Shown in pieces: positions 32,880 to 42,834 of a stretch of DNA of 64,000 nt. The first letter of the stretch is position 1; each line of letters opens with the position of its first letter. Below the pieces are notes generated by a model. That model searched no databases, had not been told where the DNA came from, and saw only the letters and a program-made list of their open reading frames with translations. The position numbers were made by a program, and so were the translations under genes. Source of the stretch: Bacillota bacterium (GTDB taxonomy: Bacteria; Bacillota; Clostridia; Lachnospirales; Anaerotignaceae); assembly GCA_021768705.1 (NCBI GenBank), contig JAETUG010000006.1:1-64000 (forward strand), given 5' to 3'.

Positions 32880-33060
32880 AATGTTACCTCCTCGTACAAA
32901 ATAAATTTATAGAAAACGATAAGAATTTATTGTATACTATTATCAATCCTGATTGAAACAGATTTTGTGTTGGTCGCACGCTTCTGCATTTTTCATTCAG
33001 GATGTTTTTCTCTCCCCCCTTTTTCTTTTTTAATCTTCATACAAACCACCCCCATTCTAT
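32880..33060. other. long 5' leader of BlaI-controlled transcript
   Basis: About 220 bases of leader separate the promoter (33110-33138) from the secreted-protein start. It contains a possible leader peptide gene and an inverted repeat ATCCTGATTG / CATTCAGGAT (32946-32955 and 32994-33003), able to form a large hairpin without a T-run. A second, weaker promoter-like pair may lie near 32930-32955. Nothing else is recognisable. Confidence 0.4.
32993..33040 (-). CDS. possible 15-residue leader peptide
   Basis: ATG 33040 to TGA 32995-32993, product MKIKKEKGGREKHPE, preceded by GGGGGTGG at good distance. Very basic and short, inside the leader of the BlaI-controlled transcript. Could be a regulatory leader peptide or a chance frame. 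Confidence 0.25.
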   Translation of the reverse strand: MKIKKEKGGREKHPE

Positions 33061-33088
33061 TATTATCCATCACTCTTTCAAAAAGTTG

Positions 33089-33102
33089 ACTAAATATTTA
33101 GT
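33089..33102. promoter_or_regulatory. BlaI-type operator, +1 side
   Basis: ACTAAATATTTAGT is a perfect 14-bp palindrome, within TTGACTAAATATTTAGTTG. It sits just downstream of the -10 box of the minus-strand promoter, at about the transcription start. It shares the CTAAAT/ATTTAG half-site with three other sites in the locus. Confidence 0.7.
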
Positions 33103-33109
33103 TGCTTCC

Positions 33110-33138
33110 ATTATATATTAGACTATATATTTAGTCAA
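33110..33138 (-). promoter_or_regulatory. BlaI-controlled sigma-A promoter
   Basis: On the minus strand TTGACT (33138-33133), 17-base spacer, TATAAT (33115-33110). The -35 box is part of a second operator (GACTAAATATATAGTC, 33136-33121), and another operator covers the start site. A repressor bound to both would block polymerase fully. Confidence 0.8.
33121..33136. promoter_or_regulatory. BlaI-type operator over -35 box
   Basis: GACTATATATTTAGTC is a 16-bp palindrome with one mismatched pair. It overlaps the -35 and spacer of the promoter above and is about 33 bases centre to centre from the 33089-33102 site. Confidence 0.65.
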
Positions 33139-33149
33139 CTGTTTTATTT

Positions 33150-33206
33150 TTTTGCAAAAAAAGAATAAAACAGATAGTGAACAGTAAAAATCATCCACTA
33201 TCTGTT
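33150..33206 (-). terminator. terminator of blaI-M56 operon
   Basis: On the minus strand AACAGATAGTG (33206-33196) pairs with CACTATCTGTT (33179-33169), followed by TTATTCTTTTTTT. It lies 12 bases after the stop of the M56 gene. Confidence 0.8.
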
Positions 33207-33217
33207 TGCCTAATGTC

Positions 33218-34321
33218 TTATTGTCTGTACAATGTTCCGGTATAATATCCAATATACTTAGAGCCATCATATTCCATATGAACTAATTTCAATGTTCCAG
33301 TGTATGTATAACCATCTCTTTCCATAGAAACCTTAATCGACTTTAGTACCGCATCCGCACTCGAATATGTCCTCTTATATCCATCAATATTGATCTTTGA
33401 AGTCGCTCTGGTCTCCTGTCCCGTGATGTATGGTTTCAGCTCTTCATACGTCAAATAGAGGGTTTCCTCCTCCAGAAAATGCTCTTCCAGAACGAGCAAT
33501 TCTCCGTCGTTTATTTCATCTCCAAATACATAGTTACTATCTGTACAGAATGCACTTGCCATAGTTGTAGGAATCAACATAGAAAAAGCAACTGCCAATG
33601 CCGAAAATTTCTTAAATTTCATGATTGCAACAATCCTTTCTTTCATTTCTTTATTCTCTTTTTTCGCAAATCCGTTTTGAAATATTTTTCCCTTTTCCTT
33701 TGCTCCTGCCATATTGACTAAATTTAATGCATACGATTTCCTTTCTTTTTCCCCAATGATCTGCATTACATGTCGATCACATGATATTTCCGTATCTCTG
33801 CTCACAAAGTGATAGAAAAGCCATATCGCCGGATTAAACCAATTCAGGCAAAGTATAAAAACAAGAATATGTTGTAACAATGGATGTTTGTATTTGTGAT
33901 GCATATATTCATGCAATAAAATTTGCTCAAAGTACTTTTGATTCATTTGTTTAAGGTTGGCAGGTATGATTATCCCATGATAAAAAACACCACAGGCTAC
34001 AGGACAATTTATTCTATCAGATTGCCGTATACTTATCTTTTTATTGCAGTCATAATTTGATAATATCTCCTTAACCATCGTTTCTAAAGGTGATTTCTCT
34101 GCAGTCTGCCAGATTTTACGACAGACTCTATGGTCTTTCAAATAATATCGACTGATCAGAATAACGCCAACAAACCATATAATAAATACAAGTACCCATA
34201 GAATTCCAATCGCAATATAAGGAATTTTATTGTTTAACATTGCTCTGATACTTACGATTGCGAAAATCATCAATGCTGCCGATAGATTCATGTATAGGAA
34301 ATCCACTTCATAAAACCTCAT
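33218..34321 (-). CDS. M56 (BlaR1-like) membrane metalloprotease sensor
   Basis: 367 residues. Membrane segments near 11-25 and 35-58, a zinc-protease domain with HEYMH at 137-141 and the downstream SRDTEISCD (about 175-183) that supplies the third ligand, a membrane segment near 235-255 (FSALAVAFSMLIPTTM), and a short extracellular C-terminal domain (about 257-367). In BlaR1/MecR1 the outer domain is a penicillin-binding domain with S-x-x-K; that is absent here, and the tail instead has repeated YT.TGTL-type strands (GYTYTGTLKLVH, GYYTGTLYRQ). So it probably senses something other than beta-lactams and inactivates the BlaI partner. ATG 34321 overlaps the blaI stop (ATGA). Confidence 0.88.
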   Translation of the reverse strand: MRFYEVDFLYMNLSAALMIFAIVSIRAMLNNKIPYIAIGILWVLVFIIWFVGVILISRYYLKDHRVCRKIWQTAEKSPLETMVKEILSNYDCNKKISIRQSDRINCPVACGVFYHGIIIPANLKQMNQKYFEQILLHEYMHHKYKHPLLQHILVFILCLNWFNPAIWLFYHFVSRDTEISCDRHVMQIIGEKERKSYALNLVNMAGAKEKGKIFQNGFAKKENKEMKERIVAIMKFKKFSALAVAFSMLIPTTMASAFCTDSNYVFGDEINDGELLVLEEHFLEEETLYLTYEELKPYITGQETRATSKINIDGYKRTYSSADAVLKSIKVSMERDGYTYTGTLKLVHMEYDGSKYIGYYTGTLYRQ

Positions 34322-34671
34322 TCCATTTTATCGATTATACCCTGCAATTCCGCTATATCCTGTTCCGATAAATTGCCGCAGTCGGCAAATGCATGCAGAA
34401 AGCTACGTGGCGAATGGTCAAACAGCTTCTCCAACAAAACGGAAATCTCATTTCTTTGCACTTCTTCCCGTGTCACTTTTGCCCTGCAAATATAATGCGG
34501 TTCAATTCTTTCCACCAACCCCTTGTCTATACATTGTTTGATGATCGTATAGGTAGTCTGCCGTTTCCATCCTACCCGTTCCTCCAGAATCTTCACCATT
34601 TGTCCTGCCCGCACATCGCCAAGTTCCCATAATACTTCCAAAATATTTAGTTCTGTATTGAGTAAAACCAT
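34318..34671 (-). CDS. blaI: BlaI/MecI family repressor
   Basis: 117 residues. Winged-helix domain (about 1-75: NTELNILEVLWELGDVRAGQ, KRQTTYTIIKQCIDKGLV) and a C-terminal dimerisation helix pair. BlaI repressors are cut by their M56 partner after signal sensing, which relieves repression (family knowledge). ATG 34671 is chosen because GGAGG is 5 bases before it; ATG 34683 lies upstream of that site. Operators on both sides of its own promoter imply autoregulation, and matching operators in front of the secreted-protein gene define its regulon. No beta-lactamase gene is nearby. Confidence 0.92.
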   Translation of the reverse strand: MVLLNTELNILEVLWELGDVRAGQMVKILEERVGWKRQTTYTIIKQCIDKGLVERIEPHYICRAKVTREEVQRNEISVLLEKLFDHSPRSFLHAFADCGNLSEQDIAELQGIIDKME

Positions 34672-34695
34672 TTTTACCTCCATATCAAAATATTT

Positions 34696-34711
34696 GTCTA
34701 AACATTTAGTC
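34696..34711. promoter_or_regulatory. BlaI-type operator downstream of blaI promoter
   Basis: GTCTAAACATTTAGTC contains the CTAAA..TTTAG half-sites of the other operators. It covers about +1 to +20 of the blaI transcript. Confidence 0.65.
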
Positions 34712-34717
34712 TGTTTT

Positions 34718-34746
34718 ATTGTACTCTGCTTTTTCTAAAAAATCAA
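34718..34746 (-). promoter_or_regulatory. sigma-A promoter of blaI-M56 operon
   Basis: On the minus strand TTGATT (34746-34741), 17-base spacer, TACAAT (34723-34718), flanked by BlaI-type operators on both sides. Confidence 0.7.
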
Positions 34747-34752
34747 GTAAAA

Positions 34753-34772
34753 TTGACTAAGAAATAAGTCAA
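34753..34772. promoter_or_regulatory. BlaI-type operator upstream of blaI promoter
   Basis: TTGACTAAGAAATAAGTCAA has perfect TTGACT/AGTCAA arms. It lies just upstream of the blaI -35 box; fourth copy of the motif in the locus. Confidence 0.6.
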
Positions 34773-34774
34773 AT

Positions 34775-34803
34775 AAAGAAAAGCACAGGACATCCTGTGC
34801 TTA
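34775..34803 (-). terminator. terminator of eno / glycolytic operon
   Basis: AAGCACAGGA (34781-34790), CA, TCCTGTGCTT (34793-34802); on the minus strand followed by TTCTTTATTT. A 10-bp stem with a very tight 2-base loop (likely opening to 4). Confidence 0.75.
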
Positions 34804-34819
34804 TTCTCTAAAAATACGA

Positions 34820-36136
<1,317 letters not shown>

Positions 36137-36158
36137 TCAATATCCTCCTTTTTTATCG

Positions 36159-37706
36159 TTATTTGCTTACTAGCAAACTTTCTCCTGTCATTTCTGCGGG
36201 TTTGGGAAGTCCCATCATTTCCAGCAAGGTAGGCGCGATATCCGCCAGCTTGCCGCCTTCGCGCAAGCCGACCCCATCGGTATAGTTCACCAAGATAAAG
36301 GGAACGGGGTTTGTGGTATGGGCTGTGAAGGGCTGTCCGCTTTCATAATCGATCAGCTGGTCGCTGTTGCCGTGGTCCGCACAGATAAACATCTGTCCGC
36401 CTACCTCCAGCAATGCCTCCATCACTCTGCCGATGCAGGTATCCACTGTTTCCACCGCCTTGATGGCTGCCTCCAGAATACCGGTATGGCCTACCATATC
36501 AGGGTTGGCATAGTTTACAATGATGAGATCATATTCCTTGGAGCGCAATGCTTTCACCAAGCCGTCTGTTACTTCTGCCGCACTCATTTCCGGCTGCAGA
36601 TCATAAGTTGCGACCTTGGGAGAAGGCACCAGCCATCTGTCTTCATTGGGATTGGGTTCTTCCACGCCGCCGTTGAAAAAGAATGTAACATGGGCATATT
36701 TTTCTGTCTCCGCCGTACGAAGCTGCTTCAGACCAAGGGAAGAAATATATTCTCCCAAGGTATTTGTCAATCTTTGGGGCTTGAATGCCACTTCTTTATT
36801 CGGAATGGTCACATCATACTCTGTAAAGCAGATATATTTCAGATCCTGGGGTGCTTTTTCCCTTGTGAAACCATCAAAATCCGGATCACACAGAGAACGG
36901 GTGATCTCTCTTGCTCGGTCAGGACGGAAATTATAGAAAATGATCGCATCATGATCGCTGATCTTGCCAACCGCCATGCCATCCTCTTTTACGATGACAG
37001 TCGGCACCACAAATTCATCTGTCTTGCCCGCTGCATAGGAATCCTTGATGGCTTGTACCGCATCTGTAGCTGTGGTACCTCTGCCCAGCACCATAGCGTT
37101 ATAGGCTTCTTGCACACGTTCCCAACGTTTGTCTCTATCCATAGCATAATATCTGCCTGTTACTGTAGCAATCCTGCCTACGCCGATCTCACGCATTTTT
37201 TCCTCCAGCTGTGCGGCATAATCCGCACCGGAAGTGGGAGGGGTATCTCTGCCATCCAGGAATACATGTACAAATACCTTTTCCAGACCGTTCCGCTTTG
37301 CCAACTGCAGCAATGCGTATAGGTGGGTATTATGGCTATGGACACCGCCATCGGAAAGCAAACCATACAGATGCAGAGCAGAATCATTTTTCTTACAATG
37401 CTCCACCGCCGCCAGCAGCTCAGGATTTTCAAAGAAATCGCCATCTTCAATGGATTTGGTGATACGGGTCAGTTCCTGATAAACGACACGACCCGCGCCC
37501 ATATTCAGATGACCTACTTCGGAATTGCCCATCTGTCCGGCAGGCAGACCAACGTCCAGACCACTGGCGTAGCCCTGCACGGCAGGGTATTTTTTCAAAA
37601 GACCATCGATTACAGGAGTATTTGCCTGTTTGATGGCATTGCCTTCTTCTTTTTCATTGATGCCAAAGCCATCCAAAATCATCAAAACTGTTGTTTTTTT
37701 ATCCAT
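36159..37706 (-). CDS. gpmI: 2,3-bisphosphoglycerate-independent phosphoglycerate mutase
   Basis: Interconverts 3- and 2-phosphoglycerate with two Mn ions. 515 residues, normal length. The phosphoserine intermediate is S62 in [21 protein letters not shown] (9-16) supplies a metal Asp, and the C-terminal ADHGNSDQ and AHTTNPVPF complete the alkaline-phosphatase-like site. ATG 37706 has AAGGAGG 5 bases upstream; the frame is open further upstream but those codons overlap tpiA's end region without a site. Lies between tpiA and eno. Confidence 0.97.
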   Translation of the reverse strand: MDKKTTVLMILDGFGINEKEEGNAIKQANTPVIDGLLKKYPAVQGYASGLDVGLPAGQMGNSEVGHLNMGAGRVVYQELTRITKSIEDGDFFENPELLAAVEHCKKNDSALHLYGLLSDGGVHSHNTHLYALLQLAKRNGLEKVFVHVFLDGRDTPPTSGADYAAQLEEKMREIGVGRIATVTGRYYAMDRDKRWERVQEAYNAMVLGRGTTATDAVQAIKDSYAAGKTDEFVVPTVIVKEDGMAVGKISDHDAIIFYNFRPDRAREITRSLCDPDFDGFTREKAPQDLKYICFTEYDVTIPNKEVAFKPQRLTNTLGEYISSLGLKQLRTAETEKYAHVTFFFNGGVEEPNPNEDRWLVPSPKVATYDLQPEMSAAEVTDGLVKALRSKEYDLIIVNYANPDMVGHTGILEAAIKAVETVDTCIGRVMEALLEVGGQMFICADHGNSDQLIDYESGQPFTAHTTNPVPFILVNYTDGVGLREGGKLADIAPTLLEMMGLPKPAEMTGESLLVSK

Positions 37707-37768
37707 TTTTGCCTCCTTCTCCAGGGACGCTGTCCCCAGTCCCCCACAAAGGGAATACGAGAACAATT

Positions 37769-38518
37769 TTATTTGTTATAGTATACGATCTGAGCAAATT
37801 CCTCTTTCAGGCTGGCACCGCCAACCAGACCACCATCGATATCCTCCATAGCAAAAAGTTCTGCGGCATTCTTACCGTTTACACTGCCGCCATACTGGAT
37901 ACGCACGGTATCGGCAACTTCCTTATCGTATACTTCTGCCAGCACTTCACGGATGGCATGGCATACTTCCTGTGCCTGCTCGGATGTGGCTGTTTTGCCA
38001 GTGCCGATCGCCCAGATAGGCTCATAAGCGATGACAACTTTTTTCACATCTTCCGCAGAAACGCCTGCCAGACCGCATTTGATCTGGATGCGTACCCATT
38101 CGATGGTGATGCCTGCTTCCCGCTGTTCCAGCGTTTCCCCGCAGCACATGATGGGCACGATGCCTGCTTCCAGTGCTTTCTTTACTTTTTTATTGACGGA
38201 CTCATCAGTTTCACCGAAATACTGACGGCGTTCCGAATGACCCAGAACCACATAGCCAACGCCCATTTCTTTCAGCATGGGAGCGGAAACCTCTCCTGTG
38301 AAAGCGCCGCTTTCTTCAAAGTGCATATTTTCCGCACCAACGCCGATGCCTGTGCCCTTCAGTTCTTCCAGAACAGGATACAGATCTACAAAAGGCACGC
38401 AGAATACCACTTCCGCGTTATCAGAAGCAACTTTATCCTTCATTAGCTTGCAGAATTCTGCCGCCTCCTTGGGCGTTTTATTCATTTTCCAGTTACCTGC
38501 AATGATCTTCTTTCTCAT
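37769..38518 (-). CDS. tpiA: triose-phosphate isomerase
   Basis: TIM-barrel isomerase of dihydroxyacetone phosphate and glyceraldehyde 3-phosphate. 249 residues. Catalytic residues: K11 in AGNWKMNK, His in LGHSERR (about 95), Glu in [12 protein letters not shown] (about 167). ATG 38518 overlaps the stop of the polysaccharide-deacetylase gene by 4 bases, so the two are translationally coupled. Confidence 0.97.
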   Translation of the reverse strand: MRKKIIAGNWKMNKTPKEAAEFCKLMKDKVASDNAEVVFCVPFVDLYPVLEELKGTGIGVGAENMHFEESGAFTGEVSAPMLKEMGVGYVVLGHSERRQYFGETDESVNKKVKKALEAGIVPIMCCGETLEQREAGITIEWVRIQIKCGLAGVSAEDVKKVVIAYEPIWAIGTGKTATSEQAQEVCHAIREVLAEVYDKEVADTVRIQYGGSVNGKNAAELFAMEDIDGGLVGGASLKEEFAQIVYYNK

Positions 38519-39435
38519 GTTTCATTCCCTTCACTTTCCGCCGCGAAGGCTTTCTCCGCAGCCAGTTCTATTTTTCGCACCACATCTTTTCCGTCCATGC
38601 CGGAAGTCACGGTGATGCGTGGAATCGCATCCATAGGTGTGGTGCCGGTGATGACCCCTTCTTCGATGGTGAACTGCATTTCATAGCCATCCTCCGTCAA
38701 AAGTCGCTGAGATTCTTCCGTATATCTTCCATTGGGATAGGCCATAGCCTTCACCCGTTCACCACTCAGATTTTCCGCCAAAGTCTCTTCGCTTTTCTGC
38801 ATGGATTCCAGAAAAACCTCTTCTTCTTCTTCTCCTTCTGCCACAGGCACATGGTCTGCGGTATGGCTGTAAATTTTCATAATGCCGCTCTTTTCCATTT
38901 CCTCTGCCTGTTTCCAGGTGAATTTCTGAATGCCTGTCTGCTCTGTAACAAAATCTGTCACTGCAAAAACAGAAGCAGGGGCACGGTACTGTTTGAATAA
39001 GGGATACCCCAAGTCGTAATTGCTGTAATACCCATCATCCATGGTGATACAAAGATATTTTTGATCCAGCCCCAATCCTTCCGAATCGTCATGGAGCCGT
39101 TCTTTTTTCTGTTCCGCCTTTGTCAGCACTTTGTCCAGTTCTTCCAGGGAAATAACGCGCCAACCATCAGATTTGAAGTATCGGAGATGATCCTCCAATT
39201 CCGTTGTGGTCGTCACCACACCATTGCCCATCCCCATATCACGGATAGCAAAATGATGATACATCAATACCGGAATATATTCCCCTGCCAAAGCTTCCGG
39301 TTCTTCTGCCGCTCGGGCATATCTTACATAGCGGGGCTCTGCTTCTCTTTCCTCCTCCGCCGCATAAGCAGCAGAAACGGAAAAGAGGGAAAAGACCAAA
39401 GCAAGCACAGCCGCCGCTGTTTTCCTTCTCCCCAT
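38515..39435 (-). CDS. secreted polysaccharide deacetylase, NodB fold
   Basis: 306 residues with a signal peptide ([20 protein letters not shown], about 6-25). The NodB domain runs from about 55 to 290: [10 protein letters not shown], the metal/catalytic Asp pair in [11 protein letters not shown], the metal-binding SHTADH (H-x3-H), and [15 protein letters not shown]. Likely removes N-acetyl groups from cell-wall glycans (PgdA-like) outside the cell. It is oddly placed inside the glycolytic operon between pgk and tpiA, and coupled to tpiA by ATGA, so its expression follows glycolytic flux. The YADHV-type loops are intact, so it looks active. Target glycan unknown. Confidence 0.92.
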   Translation of the reverse strand: MGRRKTAAAVLALVFSLFSVSAAYAAEEEREAEPRYVRYARAAEEPEALAGEYIPVLMYHHFAIRDMGMGNGVVTTTTELEDHLRYFKSDGWRVISLEELDKVLTKAEQKKERLHDDSEGLGLDQKYLCITMDDGYYSNYDLGYPLFKQYRAPASVFAVTDFVTEQTGIQKFTWKQAEEMEKSGIMKIYSHTADHVPVAEGEEEEEVFLESMQKSEETLAENLSGERVKAMAYPNGRYTEESQRLLTEDGYEMQFTIEEGVITGTTPMDAIPRITVTSGMDGKDVVRKIELAAEKAFAAESEGNET

Positions 39436-39461
39436 TATATTTCACTCTTTTCAGTTATTTC

Positions 39462-40655
39462 TTACTTATCATCCACCGCAACAACGCCGGGCAGTTCTTT
39501 GCCTTCCAAAAATTCCAGAGAAGCACCGCCGCCTGTGGAAATATGTGTCATTTTATCACCATAGCCCAACTGGTTCACTGCTGCCGCAGAATCGCCGCCG
39601 CCGATAATAGTGGTCGCATCGATGGAAGCCATTGCTTCTGCTACAGCCTTTGTGCCTTTTGCGAAGTTTTCGAATTCGAAAACGCCCATGGGGCCATTCC
39701 AAACCACTGTTTTTGCACCTTTGATAGCATCGGCAAACTGTTTTCTGGTTTCTTCGCCAATATCCAGACCCATCCAGCCATCAGGAATTTCACCGGTAGG
39801 CACTGTTTTATATTCTGTATCATTTTTGAATTCCTGTGTGATTACGGTATCCACAGGAGTCAGGAATTTCACACCTTTTTCTTCTGCTTTTTTCATCATT
39901 TCCAGAGCATAAGGCACTTTATCTTCTTCCAGCAGAGAATTGCCGACTTTGCCGCCCTTTGCTACTGCGAAGGTATAAGCCATACCGCCGCCGATGATCA
40001 GCGTATCTACCTTTTCCAACAGGTTATTGATGACATTGATCTTATCGGAAACCTTGGAGCCGCCCAGGATCGCCACGAAGGGTCTTTCGGGGTTGTTTAC
40101 TGCATTACCCAGGAATTCGATTTCTTTTTCCATCAGATAGCCAACGGCTGATTCTTTTACGAATTCTGTCACGCCAACTGTGGAGCAGTGGGCTCTGTGG
40201 CTTGTGCCAAAAGCATCGTTTACGAAAACATCTGCCAGGGAAGCCAGTTCCTTGCTGTAGTTTGCTTCATTCTTTGTTTCTTCTTTTCTGTAACGTGTGT
40301 TTTCCAGCAGGATCACATCGCCGTCTTTCATGGCTGCCACTGCTGCCTTTGCATTTTCACCGACTACGTTGTCATCTTTTGCAAAAACAACTTCTTTTTC
40401 CAGCAGTTCGGAAAGTCTCTTCGCTACGGGAGCCAGAGAAAGTTCGGGTTTTACTTCGCCCTTGGGTTTGCCCATGTGAGAGCAAAGGATGACCTTTGCA
40501 CCATCACCCATCAGTTTTTTGATCGTAGGCAATGCCGCTGTGATTCTGTTTTCATCTGTAATCACGCCATCTTTCAGGGGTACGTTGAAATCACATCTGA
40601 CCAATACGCGTTTTCCTTTTACCTGTAAATCGTCCACTGTTTTCTTATTCAGCAT
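39462..40655 (-). CDS. pgk: phosphoglycerate kinase
   Basis: ATP-forming step of lower glycolysis. 397 residues, two-lobed. VRCDFNVPL (18-26) and SHMGKPKGE bind 3-phosphoglycerate; the C-terminal lobe has [14 protein letters not shown] and [18 protein letters not shown] for nucleotide binding. ATG 40655 follows AAAGGAGAAATACGG. It is preceded by its own promoter and a GGGAC inverted repeat probably bound by CggR. First structural gene of the cluster. Confidence 0.97.
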   Translation of the reverse strand: MLNKKTVDDLQVKGKRVLVRCDFNVPLKDGVITDENRITAALPTIKKLMGDGAKVILCSHMGKPKGEVKPELSLAPVAKRLSELLEKEVVFAKDDNVVGENAKAAVAAMKDGDVILLENTRYRKEETKNEANYSKELASLADVFVNDAFGTSHRAHCSTVGVTEFVKESAVGYLMEKEIEFLGNAVNNPERPFVAILGGSKVSDKINVINNLLEKVDTLIIGGGMAYTFAVAKGGKVGNSLLEEDKVPYALEMMKKAEEKGVKFLTPVDTVITQEFKNDTEYKTVPTGEIPDGWMGLDIGEETRKQFADAIKGAKTVVWNGPMGVFEFENFAKGTKAVAEAMASIDATTIIGGGDSAAAVNQLGYGDKMTHISTGGGASLEFLEGKELPGVVAVDDK

Positions 40656-40746
40656 CCGTATTTCTCCTTTCTGTTTCCCTAGAGCTGTTTTCCTAAAAGT
40701 TTTACCAAGAATCCACTCTATTATGAAAGTAATAACATTTTTATTT

Positions 40747-40763
40747 GGGACGAAAAATGTCCC
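40747..40763. promoter_or_regulatory. candidate CggR operator before pgk
   Basis: GGGACGAAAAATGTCCC: 5-bp GGGAC/GTCCC arms in inverted orientation around 7 bases. It lies just downstream of the pgk -10 box. The GGGAC core matches the known B. subtilis CggR half-site; inverted order differs from the direct repeats seen before cggR. Confidence 0.55.
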
Positions 40764-40772
40764 TCAAAAGAT

Positions 40773-40801
40773 ATTATACGATAAGATTTACTTTCCCGCA
40801 A
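40773..40801 (-). promoter_or_regulatory. promoter of pgk-tpiA-gpmI-eno
   Basis: On the minus strand TTGCGG (40801-40796), 17-base spacer, TATAAT (40778-40773). The -35 lies in the last codons of cggR. Start would be at about 40766, inside the candidate operator. Confidence 0.6.
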
Positions 40802-41816
40802 GTCTCAACATTTCCAAAGCTGCGCCTTCATCCGTCACAAAAATACCATTTGGGATACTATGGCTGACTGCCAGCAAGCTTTCTGCCTTTTTCTTGCCGC
40901 CTGCCACCACAATGATGCAGTCCATCTTATCGATATCATTAAAATCTATGCCGATGGAGCGGGTTTCATAAACAACTTTTCCCGTTCCATCAAAATAATA
41001 TCCACAAGCTTCCGCCACAGCATGATCTTTTTCCAACTGTTTGCGGATATTTTCATCCAAACGGCGTTTTTCTGCCATTTCCAGGGCATTGCCCACACCC
41101 AAAAGCAGGATGTTCGCCTGCTCCATTTCATTGATGGTTTCAGCAATATCCGGGTCCTTCTTCATTTCATCCAACACATGAAGGCTCAGGTTATCGGGCA
41201 GATGCAGCAAGCGATAATCCGCCTGCAATTTATCCGCCAGTTTTGCCGCCAGCGTATCTGCCTGCAGTTCCAATCTACGGCCGATACTACCCCGGGCAGG
41301 AAGCACCATTTTTGCCATAGGCGATGATGCTTCGGAAGCTGCCTGCACCAATTCCGCCATGGCAGAACCGCCGGCAATGGCGATGCGCAGGTCTGCTGTT
41401 GTATTTTCCGAAAGGACACGAGCTGCCAGCTGCCCCATTTCCTTCTGAGCCCGTTCGCTGCCATCGCTGTCCCCTTGGGCAATGAATACCTTCTGGGCAC
41501 CCAATGCATCTGTCAGGCGTTCTTCCAGAATGGAAAGACCTGTCAGGGCAGAGAAGATACTTTCCAATCCTTCCAGCACTTCCATGCCTTCTTCCGTCAG
41601 GCTCATGCCAATCTTGGAAACATTCACCAGATTCTGGGCACTCAGCCGTTCGATCTCGCTGCGCACCGTACGTTCTGTCATGCCAAGGGAAAGCACCACA
41701 AGGCGCCGCCCACAGGGCTGCAGCAATCTGACAGTTTTCAATACACGGTAGCGTTTTACAATTTCTTCTGTCAAATCCGGCGCGATTTTTTTGACCAGTT
41801 GCAATTTATATTCCAT
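40788..41816 (-). CDS. cggR: CggR/SorC-family glycolytic regulator
   Basis: Repressor that senses fructose-1,6-bisphosphate or a triose/hexose phosphate through a sugar-isomerase-like C-terminal domain. About 342 residues: N-terminal winged helix (about 10-85, KRYRVLKTVRLLQPCGRR and RTVRSEIERL) and effector domain with IAIAGGSAMAEL, PARGSIGRRLELQADTLAA and VVAGGKKKAESLLAVSHS. Unlike DeoR types it has the CggR arrangement. ATG 41816 is favoured over GTG 41825 because AAGGTG is 10 bases upstream. Placed directly before pgk, as in Firmicutes gap operons, though gapA is missing here. Candidate operators precede both cggR and pgk. Confidence 0.93.
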   Translation of the reverse strand: MEYKLQLVKKIAPDLTEEIVKRYRVLKTVRLLQPCGRRLVVLSLGMTERTVRSEIERLSAQNLVNVSKIGMSLTEEGMEVLEGLESIFSALTGLSILEERLTDALGAQKVFIAQGDSDGSERAQKEMGQLAARVLSENTTADLRIAIAGGSAMAELVQAASEASSPMAKMVLPARGSIGRRLELQADTLAAKLADKLQADYRLLHLPDNLSLHVLDEMKKDPDIAETINEMEQANILLLGVGNALEMAEKRRLDENIRKQLEKDHAVAEACGYYFDGTGKVVYETRSIGIDFNDIDKMDCIIVVAGGKKKAESLLAVSHSIPNGIFVTDEGAALEMLRLAGK

Positions 41817-41847
41817 GTTTCTCACACACCTTATTTGGCTATCATTC

Positions 41848-41873
41848 GTCCCGCAAGTTTCTTTTTTGTCCCA
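41848..41873. promoter_or_regulatory. candidate CggR operator before cggR
   Basis: On the minus strand two direct repeats, TGGGAC (41873-41868) and CGGGAC (41853-41848), have starts 20 bases apart, about two helical turns. This resembles the B. subtilis CggR operator with its direct CGGGAC repeats. Position upstream of cggR implies autoregulation. Confidence 0.6.
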
Positions 41874-41883
41874 GTTTCCATAA

Positions 41884-41930
41884 AAAAAGAGGGCGCAGCG
41901 GGAAAAATCCCCACCCTCTTATTTTTCTTT
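41884..41930 (-). terminator. terminator of the Cys-rich membrane protein gene
   Basis: On the minus strand AAGAGGG (41924-41918) pairs with CCCTCTT (41894-41888), with an inner GGGGA/TCCC stem, followed by TTTTTTATG. It lies 11 bases after the stop codon. Confidence 0.75.
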
Positions 41931-41940
41931 TCCATCAGGA

Positions 41941-42240
41941 TCAAGCCTGTTCTACTTTTACAGAATCGTCAACGTCTTTATCCGTGCAGCAGCATTCGCA
42001 TTCATCGTCTTCACAGAATTCGTCTTCCAGATCGTCCCAGTCATAATCCCATTCTTCTTCGTATTCGTCATCCATTTTTGTTTTCAGCAGGTAAACAACG
42101 CCTACTGTGACAGCAATCAATACAGCTGTTACCAGAGCGATCACAGCAAACAAAGTCTTTTTGTCCTCACCGTCTTTCAAAACGATGATTCTTTCTCTCA
42201 GGCCATCAAAGTTAGGTGCTGCTTCAAAATATTTTTTCAT
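41941..42240 (-). CDS. single-pass membrane protein with acidic Cys-rich tail
   Basis: 99 residues. Basic N-terminus, one membrane helix (about 28-53, TLFAVIALVTAVLIAVTVGV), then a very acidic tail with clustered cysteines (EFCEDDECECCC). By the positive-inside rule the first 27 residues are cytosolic and the tail is outside. The Cys-Asp/Glu cluster could bind metal; no family is recognised with certainty. ATG 42240 follows AAAGGAGAGATG. Stands alone between the Nudix gene and cggR, with its own terminator. Confidence 0.7.
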   Translation of the reverse strand: MKKYFEAAPNFDGLRERIIVLKDGEDKKTLFAVIALVTAVLIAVTVGVVYLLKTKMDDEYEEEWDYDWDDLEDEFCEDDECECCCTDKDVDDSVKVEQA

Positions 42241-42264
42241 AATCGCATCTCTCCTTTTGGTTTT

Positions 42265-42729
42265 TTATGATTTGCTTTCACCGAATTTCTTTCTCAAAAA
42301 CTCTTTGTTTTTCCGCATTTCACTATATTCATAGTATGCTTTTTTCAAGATTTGGCGTTCATCGTTGAATTTCAGCAGATGGTAAGCTTCATGGAATTTA
42401 TAGAAGCCGGCATCGGCAAAGAATTCCTCACTCTGGGGTTTGCAGTAGAAAGAATTGGCACTCATCAGATACCAATGCACGGTTTTGCTGACGGTATCCT
42501 CGCTGCCTTTAAAGGTATACTGGGTCTTGCCGACGTATTTGATGATCTCGCCGTTGGCCCCGCTTTCTTCCTTTACTTCCCGCAAAGCTGTCTGCCGATA
42601 AGTCTCGCCTTCTTCCACTGTGCCCTTTGGAAGGACCCAGCCCATGTATCTGCCATTCTGGTTTTTATACAGCAGAAGGATCTTCCACTTGTATATCACG
42701 ACGCCGCCGCAGCTGACTGCTTCTATCAT
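42265..42729 (-). CDS. Nudix hydrolase
   Basis: 154 residues. A complete Nudix box, G-x5-E-x7-R-E-U-x-E-E-x-G, is present as GTVEEGETYRQTALREVKEE followed by SG (about 36-57). The family hydrolyses nucleoside diphosphates linked to another moiety (NTPs, dinucleoside polyphosphates, NDP-sugars); the substrate cannot be told. The C-terminal third (FHEAYHLLKFNDERQILKKA) is typical of the Ap4A-hydrolase-like subgroup. Overlapping function with housecleaning is possible. ATG 42729 has GGGAGGAAAAACG upstream. Confidence 0.9.
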   Translation of the reverse strand: MIEAVSCGGVVIYKWKILLLYKNQNGRYMGWVLPKGTVEEGETYRQTALREVKEESGANGEIIKYVGKTQYTFKGSEDTVSKTVHWYLMSANSFYCKPQSEEFFADAGFYKFHEAYHLLKFNDERQILKKAYYEYSEMRKNKEFLRKKFGESKS

Positions 42730-42834
42730 CGTTTTTCCTCCCGCCTATTCAGTTTTTCGCACTGTCTATAGTATATCGCTTTTTCCATTCTTTTTCAAGG
42801 TATTTCCAAAAAGATTCTCCCGGCGGGTCTGAAC

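Noticed and set aside
33218-34671. Beta-lactam resistance operon (blaR1-blaI)
   Set aside because: The M56 protein lacks the penicillin-binding S-x-x-K domain and no beta-lactamase or PBP gene is nearby; the regulated gene is a secreted protein of unknown type.
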